From the NCBI RefSeq assembly GCF_009362735.1, contig NZ_WHNP01000004.1, positions 124,001 to 188,000 on the forward strand: a stretch of 64,000 bases of DNA, written 5' to 3'. This document shows, in pieces, positions 45,880 through 54,600 of this stretch. Source of the DNA: Paraburkholderia franconis. Its GTDB lineage: Bacteria > Pseudomonadota > Gammaproteobacteria > Burkholderiales > Burkholderiaceae. The notes below the pieces were generated by a model. That model ran no database searches, had not been told where the DNA came from, and was given only the letters and a program-made list of their open reading frames with translations. The translations under genes and the position numbers were made by a program. How positions within the stretch are numbered: the first letter of the stretch is position 1; every line of letters starts with the position of its first letter.

Positions 45880-46917
45880 ATGCCACACGCTCTCAGCTTT
45901 CTGCCCGATACGTTCGCGGAGTACGAAGATCTGAAGGCGATACTCGACGTCGGCAGCGGCAGCTTCGAGATTCATACCGTTTGCGAAACGCACGCTCACG
46001 GCAGGACCTTTTCCGTGCACACCGCGAGCATCGGCTCGCGCGATCCGCGGGCGCCCGCAATCGGCTTTTTCGGCGGCATTCACGGGCTCGAACGGATCGG
46101 CACCCAACTCGTCCTCGACTACATGCGCGCGCTGCTCGGGCGGCTCGAATGGGACGAGCTGCTCGTGCGCCAGCTTCAATCGATCCGCCTCATCTTCATG
46201 CCGATCGTCAACCCCGGCGGCATGTGGGCCGCGACGCGCGCGAATCCGAACGGCGTCGACCTGATGCGCAACGCGCCGCAGGATGCCGAGGAGCGCGTGC
46301 CGTGGCTCGCGGGCGGGCAACGGGTCGGTTCGTGGCTGCCGTGGTATCGCGGGCGGCGCGGCTCGCCGATGGAGGTGGAGGCGGCGGCGCTGCTGCGCGT
46401 CGTCGAAGAAGACCTGGCGGTGCGGCCGTTGTCGTTCGCGCTCGATTGCCATTCGGGCTACGGCTGGACCGACAGCATCTGGTTTCCGTACGCGAAGACG
46501 CGCCGCGCGATGGCGCATCTGCCGGAGATGTACGCGCTCAAGACGATGTTCGAGCGCGCGCATCCGCATCACGGCTACATATTCGAGCCGCAGAGCCATC
46601 AATACCTGCTGCACGGCGACCTGTGGGACTGGGCCTACGACCGCACGCCGCCGCCCAACATCTTTCTGCCGATGACGCTCGAACTCGGCTCGTGGTTGTG
46701 GATCAAGAAGAATCCGCGGCAGATCTTTTCGCGGCAGGGGATGTTCAATCCCGTGAAAGCGCATCGCACCGCGCGCGTGTTGCGGCGTCACGCGAATCTG
46801 CTCGATTTCCTGACGCGTGCCGCGTATGCGCCGCAGCGCTGGCTGCCGCAAGGGCACCGCCGCGACGAACTGCTCGATCACGCGATCGATCACTGGTACA
46901 AGTCCGAGCGCAAATGA
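45880..46917 (+). CDS. M14-family zinc carboxypeptidase/deacylase-like protein
   Basis: A 345-residue zinc hydrolase of the M14 / succinylglutamate desuccinylase type. Zinc ligands are His68 and Glu71 (GGIHGLERIG) and His191 (DCHSGYG); FMPIVNPGGMW and the substrate-Arg region MRNAP are present, and a catalytic-type Glu lies in PMTLELGSW. Whether it cuts a peptide or removes an acyl group is unknown. No signal peptide, so cytoplasmic. The stop overlaps the downstream hydrolase start as ATGA. Confidence 0.85.
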   Translation: MPHALSFLPDTFAEYEDLKAILDVGSGSFEIHTVCETHAHGRTFSVHTASIGSRDPRAPAIGFFGGIHGLERIGTQLVLDYMRALLGRLEWDELLVRQLQSIRLIFMPIVNPGGMWAATRANPNGVDLMRNAPQDAEERVPWLAGGQRVGSWLPWYRGRRGSPMEVEAAALLRVVEEDLAVRPLSFALDCHSGYGWTDSIWFPYAKTRRAMAHLPEMYALKTMFERAHPHHGYIFEPQSHQYLLHGDLWDWAYDRTPPPNIFLPMTLELGSWLWIKKNPRQIFSRQGMFNPVKAHRTARVLRRHANLLDFLTRAAYAPQRWLPQGHRRDELLDHAIDHWYKSERK

Positions 46918-47711
46918 ATACGTGGATTCTGCTGCGTGGGCTGACACGCGAAGCGAGGCACTGGGGCGCGCTCCCGGATGCGTTGCGCGAGGCGCTCGAC
47001 GGCATCACGGGCGATGCGCCGGCGGCGGGAAGTTCGCGTGTGCGCGTGCTCACGATCGACCTGCCTGGCAACGGCGAATACGCGGATCTGCGTGCGCCGC
47101 TGCGCGTGGCGGAGATGGTCGATTTCGTGCGAGCCGCCGCGCGCGAACGCGGCGCGCCGGGGCCGTTCTGCGTGCTGGCGATGTCATTGGGCGGCATGGT
47201 CGCGGCCTGCTGGGCGCAGCGGCGTCCCGACGAAATCGCGCGGCTCGTGCTGATCAACACCAGCATGCGGCCGTTCAGCCGTTTCGACGAAAGGTTGCGT
47301 CGCCAGGCATGGCCGGGGCTCTTGCGCGCCGCGCGGCATTGGAATGCGCCGTCCGTCGCCGAGGCCGTGATTCACCGCCTGACGTGCAACAACGGCAAGA
47401 CGCGCGCCGCGGACGTGAAAACGTGGACGGACATTCGCACGAGCGCGCCCGTGAGCCGCGCGAACGCGCTGCGTCAGCTGCTTGCGGCGGCGCGCTTCAG
47501 CGCGGGAAAGCGGCAGCCCGCGTGCGCGACGCTCGTGCTGTCGTCACGCGAGGACGGGCTCGTCGATCCCGCGTGCTCGGCATCGCTGGCTGCGGCGTGG
47601 GGCGCGGATCACTGGATGCATCCGTGGGCCGGTCACGACCTGCCTCACGACGACCCCGCCTGGACCGTCGAGCGCATTCGCGCCTGGCTCGTGCAGACAG
47701 CCGGGGAGTGA
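46914..47711 (+). CDS. Alpha/beta-fold hydrolase
   Basis: A 265-residue hydrolase. The nucleophile elbow is AMSLGG (Ser91, with Ala in place of the first Gly), the acid is Asp in SREDGLVDPA and the His is in WAGHDLPHDDP. VRVLTIDLPGNGEY marks the strand before the elbow. Translationally coupled to the M14 gene upstream, so the two probably act on the same type of substrate; neither has a known one. The lower-GC island begins just downstream. Confidence 0.85.
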   Translation: MNTWILLRGLTREARHWGALPDALREALDGITGDAPAAGSSRVRVLTIDLPGNGEYADLRAPLRVAEMVDFVRAAARERGAPGPFCVLAMSLGGMVAACWAQRRPDEIARLVLINTSMRPFSRFDERLRRQAWPGLLRAARHWNAPSVAEAVIHRLTCNNGKTRAADVKTWTDIRTSAPVSRANALRQLLAAARFSAGKRQPACATLVLSSREDGLVDPACSASLAAAWGADHWMHPWAGHDLPHDDPAWTVERIRAWLVQTAGE

Positions 47712-47775
47712 AAACGCGGAGAGTCCGATTAGCCGGTCAATGCGGCCATGAAATCCGCAATACGGTTTTTATACG

Positions 47776-47797
47776 GCCCACTTAACGCTAAGTGGGC
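47776..47797. repeat. Hairpin downstream of the effector-like gene
   Basis: Perfect 9-base arms GCCCACTTA / TAAGTGGGC with loop ACGC, 56 bases beyond the stop of the 958-residue gene. It may act as its terminator, though no T-run follows on the minus strand, or mark the island edge. Confidence 0.45.
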
Positions 47798-47852
47798 GTT
47801 GAAGAGTTCGACGAGCTCGTGCCATCGTTCGGAACGAGCTGCAATGCGAGTG

Positions 47853-50729
47853 TCAAAGACCGAGCCACTGCGCAATCCTGATGCGCTGCTGCGTGGTGAA
47901 CTGCGCGCGACTATTGGGATCGAGATAGTCGCGCACCATTTGCGGAGTCAGATCCGGAAAGCCCTGATCGATCATCTCCTGCTGCAATCCGGCCGGCTCG
48001 GGGCCGCCTTCGTTGAGCCAATGATAGATGTCCTCAAAGGTCGCGTTGTCAAGCTTGCTCCCATCGTCGATGTACTGCCGGAGTTCATTGCGTCCCCATC
48101 CCGGAGTTTCCTGCGCGGCGGACTGGACACCGGACGTTCCTGGTGCCTCAGGCTCCACACGCTGACGCTTCGCCGACGGCCCCGCCTCCGTATGCTCGGG
48201 GTCGTAGATGGGCTCGACGTACGCCTGCTTCGATGGCGACCAGTATCCGCGGCCGTGTACGACATCTTCGGCCCATTGCTGCGGTACACCTGTTTCCTGT
48301 GCAATCTGTTCGGGCGATTGGCCCTGGTCGTAGAGCTCCCGGGTCCGATCGTACTGCTGCCGGGTCATTGGCTCGACCTGGGGTTGCGGATGGGATTGAC
48401 CCTGCGTCGGCTGCGAGGGCGTTGGTTCCTGCCTTTGAGGTTCATGCCCTTCTGCGGCTTCGGCGTCAATCTCCTGCAGTCTGGCGCGCAGGACCGGTTT
48501 CGGGTCGGCGCCACTGGTCTTGGCATATCGCATTGCACTGCGATATGCCATGAACGTGTTGCCCCCGGTATGTCTGTTGGCGACTTCCTGCAAGGGACGC
48601 CCATTCGACAGTTCGGCATACATGCTATTTCCGTCGTTCATCCATCCCTTAATCTTGCCAGGACGGACATCACCAGGCATTGACGGAAGGCGGTGCGTCT
48701 CTGCGTATCTTGATGCCCATGTTCTGGCAGTAGTGTCGGCCACGCCAAGTTCCTTTCCAACCTCGTCGTAACTTGAACCCGAGTACCAGGACTCGTACGC
48801 CCTGCGACCTACTTCATCGGTGTACTTCGTCCCTCCCGCCAGTCCCGTATCCGGATTTACCTCCCAGTTCCCGTTGCCATCCAGCCGCACCGCATACGAC
48901 GGCCTGGTCCCGCCTTCCGGTGAAGTCACACGCCACGTGCCGTTATCCTTGTCGTAGCGCACCGCATAGGTATGGCCGTCCTGCTGGATATAGACCTGCC
49001 CCTTGCTGTCGCGGTAAATGCCACGGAACTGTGGATCCGGCGTAAGCGCTTCGCCCGGGATGCTCACGTACCTATCGGGCACACCTCGAATGCCCGTCGG
49101 CGCCTCCGCCCCGCTTGCCGGCGCGCCGCCCGTCCCACCACTCCTGCCGGCCGTTCCACCCGTGCCGCCGGCACCTGCGCCGTCTGGACCGCCCTGACCT
49201 CCACCCCTGGTACCGCCAGACCTGCCTTCCCCGGTGCCTTTCCCGTTCGGCCCACCCTCGCCCGGTGAGTGCGCACCGCCTTCTCCGCCTTCGTGACCCT
49301 CCCTGGCTTTACCGGATCTGCCCCCCGGAAACTTCGTTTCCCCAAGCATGCCGCCCAGAACGCCCGACGCGATGTCAATGCCAGCTCTCTCGTCGGGCGA
49401 AAGCGAGTCCGCCGGGACAATCCAGTCAGTGAACAGGTTCACACCGGGAATCATGCCGATGAGGAACCGTCCAATCCCATCCTCGGTCCGCCGTTGCCAC
49501 AGTGGCTTCGGCGGCGTATGCGCAGCGAGGTACCCGTTTTCGATCGGCCCTCTCTGGCTGGCTGCGTGATACATGCCTTCGTCCTCACCCACGAGCTTGA
49601 GCCCCAGCCGATCGCGATCCAGCAGTTCCTGTCCATAATGGCCCATGCGCAGATCGTCGGTTGGCGTGTTCGTGAAGTCCGGAAGCGGCGGCGGCAGGTT
49701 GGGCGTGCGTCGCAACGGATCGCCCAGCATCGACGAACGCGCCCACTCCGTTCTGGCGTTCGCATCGTTGTACCAGTCCTTGAGCTCCTTGAATTTCTCC
49801 GGATGCTGCTGCAGCTGATACTGGAATTCCTGCACGTTGCGCGGTGACGTGAAGGCCTTTTGGCCAAATATCTTCAGCCGCTCGTACGAACTCGTGTTGT
49901 CGAAATCGCCCTCCGGCGTCGCAATATCCGCGTCTTTGGCCTCTTCAAGCGCCGCATCCAGTTCCCTGTCGGCCTCGGCCCACTGCTGGTCGAGCTGTAT
50001 TTTCGCCTGCGCAATGCGGGCCTGGATCTGGTGCTGCAAGGTGTGGCGTATTTCGGCCGCCTGCCTGAACAGCGACTCGCGCTCCTGCGGTGTTTTCGCC
50101 TGGCTGAACTGCTTGCCCAGTTGCGCCAGTAACGCGACCTGCTGCTGTCCCGCTGCTCCCAGGTATTGCGCACCAAACGGCGGAGTGAATTCCTGCTGCA
50201 CACGCTGCGCCGGATCGGCCATGGCCTTCGGGTACGCCGCATCCACTGGCTTGAACACGTTTTCGGTGATGTTCCGCGCAATCTTCTGGCGGTCCGCGTC
50301 CGAGGTCGCGGATTCATAAGCCTCGACGCCTTTTTCCAGCATGCGGGCATACCGTTCACGCTCCTGCTGCGGTAGCGCTTCGATTTTCTGGCGGTAGAGC
50401 ATCAGCTGAGACTCGAATCTGACCACATCCTGCGGTATGCCGCGCAGGCCGTCGGCCAGCAGATCCGCCAGCGAACTGGCATTCGTGCTGTCGTCCGGGT
50501 AGCCGTCGCCGTTCTCGTAACGGTCGATCAGCTGCTGCGCTTCCGTCGGTGTAATCGCCCCTGCAGCGCCAGCCGGCGTTCCCTGTACCTGCGAGAGTGT
50601 CGGGGCCGACCTGGGTTGCCGTGTCGGCTGTGTTGGCCGCATTGGTTGTGATGGCTGTGGCTGCGGCTCATCCTGTGATGACTGGGGAGACCATGCATTG
50701 GAGCCCGTACTGCTGACGGGAGTGAACAT
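47853..50729 (-). CDS. Large effector-like protein with HTH-like segments and NLS-like motif
   Basis: A 958-residue protein of no recognised family. Layout: 1-50 Ser/Pro/Gln/Thr-rich and disordered (MFTPVSSTGSNAWSPQSSQ), like type III secretion signals; 58-330 charged helical region with coiled-coil character; 420-465 hydrophobic segment (GRFLIGMIPGVNLFTDWIVP, then GVLGGMLGE); 467-545 Gly/Ser-rich linker; 551-625 beta module with two similar units (YAVRYDKDNGTWRV, YAVRLDGNGNWEV); 640-680 HTH-like (SYDEVGKELGVADTTARTWA); 690-735 and 790-826 further HTH-like (SPEQIAQETGVPQQWAEDVV); 851-859 NLS-like PSAKRQRVE; 880-958 helical end. There is no Sec signal. GAGGT precedes ATG 50729. GC content is lower than in neighbouring genes. 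The beta module resembles pieces of large Pseudomonas/Burkholderia toxins. Secretion and function are inference; no secretion genes are nearby. Confidence 0.75.
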   Translation of the reverse strand: MFTPVSSTGSNAWSPQSSQDEPQPQPSQPMRPTQPTRQPRSAPTLSQVQGTPAGAAGAITPTEAQQLIDRYENGDGYPDDSTNASSLADLLADGLRGIPQDVVRFESQLMLYRQKIEALPQQERERYARMLEKGVEAYESATSDADRQKIARNITENVFKPVDAAYPKAMADPAQRVQQEFTPPFGAQYLGAAGQQQVALLAQLGKQFSQAKTPQERESLFRQAAEIRHTLQHQIQARIAQAKIQLDQQWAEADRELDAALEEAKDADIATPEGDFDNTSSYERLKIFGQKAFTSPRNVQEFQYQLQQHPEKFKELKDWYNDANARTEWARSSMLGDPLRRTPNLPPPLPDFTNTPTDDLRMGHYGQELLDRDRLGLKLVGEDEGMYHAASQRGPIENGYLAAHTPPKPLWQRRTEDGIGRFLIGMIPGVNLFTDWIVPADSLSPDERAGIDIASGVLGGMLGETKFPGGRSGKAREGHEGGEGGAHSPGEGGPNGKGTGEGRSGGTRGGGQGGPDGAGAGGTGGTAGRSGGTGGAPASGAEAPTGIRGVPDRYVSIPGEALTPDPQFRGIYRDSKGQVYIQQDGHTYAVRYDKDNGTWRVTSPEGGTRPSYAVRLDGNGNWEVNPDTGLAGGTKYTDEVGRRAYESWYSGSSYDEVGKELGVADTTARTWASRYAETHRLPSMPGDVRPGKIKGWMNDGNSMYAELSNGRPLQEVANRHTGGNTFMAYRSAMRYAKTSGADPKPVLRARLQEIDAEAAEGHEPQRQEPTPSQPTQGQSHPQPQVEPMTRQQYDRTRELYDQGQSPEQIAQETGVPQQWAEDVVHGRGYWSPSKQAYVEPIYDPEHTEAGPSAKRQRVEPEAPGTSGVQSAAQETPGWGRNELRQYIDDGSKLDNATFEDIYHWLNEGGPEPAGLQQEMIDQGFPDLTPQMVRDYLDPNSRAQFTTQQRIRIAQWLGL

Positions 50730-50759
50730 ATGCGTACCTCGCTTCACGGTTTTGAACGT

Positions 50760-51141
50760 GCGCACGAAGGCGCGCACATGCTCATGAAATCCCGTTCTAA
50801 GGACTGGAGGTAATGACGCGATATGAGTCACCCTCAGAGTTTGAGGCCCGTCGGAAAACGGCCACGCGTACAGCGGCCACACACAAGGGGAACCGGGGTG
50901 AATCAGTCGACCTGCGAGAGTGATCCGCGCGCGGGCTATAGCGGATACGACAGACTGGCAGTTGAAACCAACGGCAGGTCTTGGGCTGCACGGGTCTGAA
51001 GCAACTGTTGGACAGTATCGCGGCGTGCTCGCCAGCAGGAGATGCGGTTCCGTGGCACCACGTCTGATATCCCGCAAGTGTCAAACGGCGGGCCAGCCAT
51101 GTGGCAACGGCGAGATCCTCCTTCACATGATCGATCAGCAA
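50760..51141 (-). pseudogene. TIR-domain-like gene broken by two frameshifts
   Basis: Read on the minus strand, three frames in succession give one TIR-like protein. From 51141: LLIDHVKEDLAVATWLARRL, TLAGYQTWCHGTASPAGE (TIR box 1 and box 2 region). A shift near 51025 then gives RDTVQQLLQTRAAQDLPLV and STASLS. A shift near 50950 gives AIARARITLAG and PCVWPLYAWPFSDG, followed by VRAFVRTFKT. Each piece continues the previous one where the frame breaks. No start codon with a ribosome-binding site is visible. It is either a decayed gene or assembly error. It directly precedes the effector-like gene on the same strand. Confidence 0.6.
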
Positions 51142-51678
51142 CGGATCGCAGCTCTCAGAGATTGGCTTGCCACCGCCATTGCGGAAAGAACGGGGACACG
51201 AGGATGCTGGGGTGCTCTATCAGATGACGCTGTGGTCCAATGAGTTGCACCCGTAGTTGCTCAAGGTCCAAGAGGTCGAGCGTTTAACCGTACGTGTCGC
51301 TAACAAACTGACGAGCGAAAACCATGTCGGATTCCGACAACCCTTCCGTGCAAACGAACACCAAGACCATCGGCAATCTTGCCGCAGCTAAAGCACATAT
51401 TCGATGCGCGCTTTAAAGCGAATCTAAAAGCCTAATGCATCGGTGCTGACGACGCCAATAAGAAGAACCCTGACCCATGTTCGTCAGGTAACAGAACGAA
51501 GCGTTTTTATCTATTTCAAAAGCGCCTTTATGCCCTGGACTCGACACGCTTCTGTCACAGCCGCAAGCAAGCATGTCCGATGTCGTTCGATGTGCGCGTG
51601 CACAATCGGTTTCGATCCGACGGGTGCATAATGCGCTTCTATCGATGCAGTCGAATGTCGCCCATCGCGGAGGACGTC
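51142..51678. other. Low-GC intergenic region
   Basis: About 540 bases, AT-richer than most of the window. A 30-codon frame at 51324-51416 is the only ORF with a normal start and lacks support. The right edge of the island is near 51580. The promoter for the glutamate dehydrogenase gene should be here. Confidence 0.45.
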
Positions 51679-54600
51679 ATGCAAGCGAAGAACGAAGAAG
51701 CCGTTGTACATCTGCTCAACGATGTCGTCGAATTCGCAAGAGGGCGATTGCCCGAACCGGCGTTCACAGCCGTCGAGCCACTTCTGCGCCGCTACTACGA
51801 CTTCGCGGATGCAGACGATCTGCAAAGCCGCGGCATCGCTGATCTGTACGGCGCCGCGATGGCGCACTGGCAAACCGCGCAGCGCTTCGTGCCGGGCAGC
51901 GAACGCCTGCGCGTCTACAACCCGATACTCGAACAGCACGGCTGGCACTCCGATCACACGGTGATCGAAATCGTCAACGACGACATGCCGTTTCTCGTCG
52001 ATTCCGTGGCGATGGCCGTCAACCGCCTTGGCCTTTCGCTGCATTCGGTGCTGCATCCGGTGTTTCGCATCTGGCGCGGCAGCGATGGCGGCATCGAACG
52101 CGTGGCGCCTGGGGGCGCCTCTTCTTCCGATGACGGCCACTCGCAACTCGCATCGTTCATTCATTTCGAAGTCGACCGCTGCGGCAATGCCGCGAAGCTC
52201 GACGCATTGCGCAACGACATTGCCAAGGTGCTCGGCGATGTGCGCGCCGCCGTCGAAGACTGGCCGAAGATCGTCGAGATCGCGCGTACGACGATCAAGG
52301 ACATGGCCGTGCGCGAAACGAGCCCGGAAGGCGTGGAGGCGCGCGCGTTTCTCGAATGGATGCTCGCGGACCACTTCACGTTTCTCGGCCAGCGCGACTA
52401 CGAACTCGTGACGCACGACGGTCAGTACGGCTTGCGCGGCGTGGCGGGCTCGGGCCTGGGCATTCTGCGCGAGTCGATGCGGCCGCAGGGCGGCTCGGAC
52501 GTGACGCCGTTGCCGCCCGCCGCCGCCGACATCATCTCGGGCGCCTTCCCGATCTTTCTGACCAAGGCCAATTCGCGCGCGACGGTGCATCGTCCCGGCT
52601 ATCTCGACTATGTCGGCGTGAAGCTCGTCGGGCCGGACGGCAAGATTTCGGGCGAACGGCGGTTCATCGGGCTGTACACGTCGACGGCTTATACCGCGTC
52701 GGCGTCGGAGATTCCGATCGTGCGCCGCAAATGCGCGAACATCGTGCGGAGCGCGGGCTTTCTGCCGAAAGGGCACCTCGGCAAATCGCTCGTGACCGTG
52801 CTGGAGACGTACCCACGCGACGAGCTTTTCCAGGCCGACGAGAACCAGCTCTACGACACGGCGATGGGCGTGCTGCGTTTGCAGGAGCATCAGCGCACGC
52901 GGATGTTCGTGCGGCGCGACCGCTTCGACCGTTTCGTGTCGTGCCTTGTCTTCGTGCCGCGCGACAAGTACAACACCGATCTGCGCCGGCGCATCGCGAG
53001 GCTGCTGATGGCGGCATTCAACGGCACCAACGCCGAGTTCACGCCGCTGCTATCCGAGTCGACGCTCGCGCGCATTCACTTCGTCGTGCATGCGGAGCCG
53101 GGCGCGATGCCCGACGTCGATACGCGCGAACTCGAGGCGCGGCTCATCCAGGTGGCGCGCCGTTGGCAGGACGATCTCGCGGACGCATTGCTCGACGCGT
53201 TCGGCGAAGAGCAGGGCAATCGCCTGTTGCAGCAGTATGGCGATTCGTTTCCCGCCGGCTACCGCGACGACTATCCGGCGCGCACGGCCGTGCGCGATAT
53301 CGAGTTGATCGAGCGCGTGCAGGGCACCGAGTATCTCGCGATGAACCTGTATCGTCCCATCGAATCGGGGCCGCGCGCATTCCGCTTCAAGGTGTATCGC
53401 GTCGGCGAGCCGATCGCGCTGTCGCGCAGCCTGCCGATGCTCGAACATCTCGGTGTGCGCGTCGATGAAGAGCGGCCTTATCTGATCCAGGTGCAGGGCG
53501 CCGCGCCCGCATGGATTCACGACTTCGGCCTGGAGCTCGCCGACGACACCGAGTTCGACATCGAGCGCGCGAAGGATCTGTTCGAAGATGCATTCGAGCG
53601 CGTATGGACAGGCGACATCGAGAACGACAACTTCAATCGCCTCGTGCTGCGCGCGCAACTGAGCGCGCGTGAAGTGACGATCTTGCGCGCGTATGCGAAG
53701 TACTTGCGGCAGGTCGGCTCGACGTTCAGCGATGCGTATATCGAGCGCGCGCTGACGGGCAATCCGGCGATCGCGCGGATGCTGGTCGAACTGTTCGTCG
53801 CGCGCGCGGAACCGGCGACGGGCGCGACGCGCGACGCGCGCATCGACAAGATGCTGCAAACGATCGAAGCCGCGCTGGACCAGGTGCCCAATCTCGACGA
53901 GGACCGCATCCTGCGCCAGTTCCTCGGCGTGATCAACGCGACGCAACGCACGAACTACTACCGGCGCGATGCGGGCGGGAAGCCGCGCCCGTACCTGTCG
54001 TTCAAATTCGATCCGGCGAAGGTGCCGGGCCTTCCCGAGCCCAAGCCGATGTTCGAAATCTGGGTGTACTCGCCGCGCGTCGAAGGCGTGCATCTGCGCG
54101 GCGGACGTGTCGCGCGCGGCGGCTTGCGCTGGTCCGATCGGCGCGAGGATTTCCGCACCGAGGTGCTTGGCCTGATGAAGGCGCAGATGGTGAAGAACGT
54201 CGTGATCGTGCCGGTCGGATCGAAGGGCGGCTTCGTCGTGAAGAACCCGCCGTCGCCGACCGATCGCGAAGCGTGGATGCGCGAAGGCGTCGCGTGCTAC
54301 CAGACGTTCCTGCGCGGCCTGCTCGATCTCACCGACAATCTGTCGGCCGGCGCGATCGTGCCGCCGCCCGATATCGTGCGGCACGATCCCGACGATCCGT
54401 ATCTCGTCGTCGCCGCCGACAAGGGCACGGCCACCTTCTCCGATTACGCGAACGCGATTTCGCAGGAGTACGGCTTCTGGCTCGACGATGCGTTCGCGTC
54501 GGGCGGCTCGGTCGGCTACGACCACAAGAAAATGGGCATCACCGCGCGCGGCGCGTGGGAATCGGTGAAGCGCCACTTCCGCGAAATGGGCGTCGATACA

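Noticed and set aside
46817..47785. Alternative frame across the alpha/beta hydrolase gene
   Set aside because: The chosen frame has the nucleophile, acid and His motifs; the other is Arg-rich and lacks any.
51324..51416. 30-codon frame in the island (MSDSDNPSVQTNTK)
   Set aside because: No ribosome-binding site, very short, no conservation evidence.
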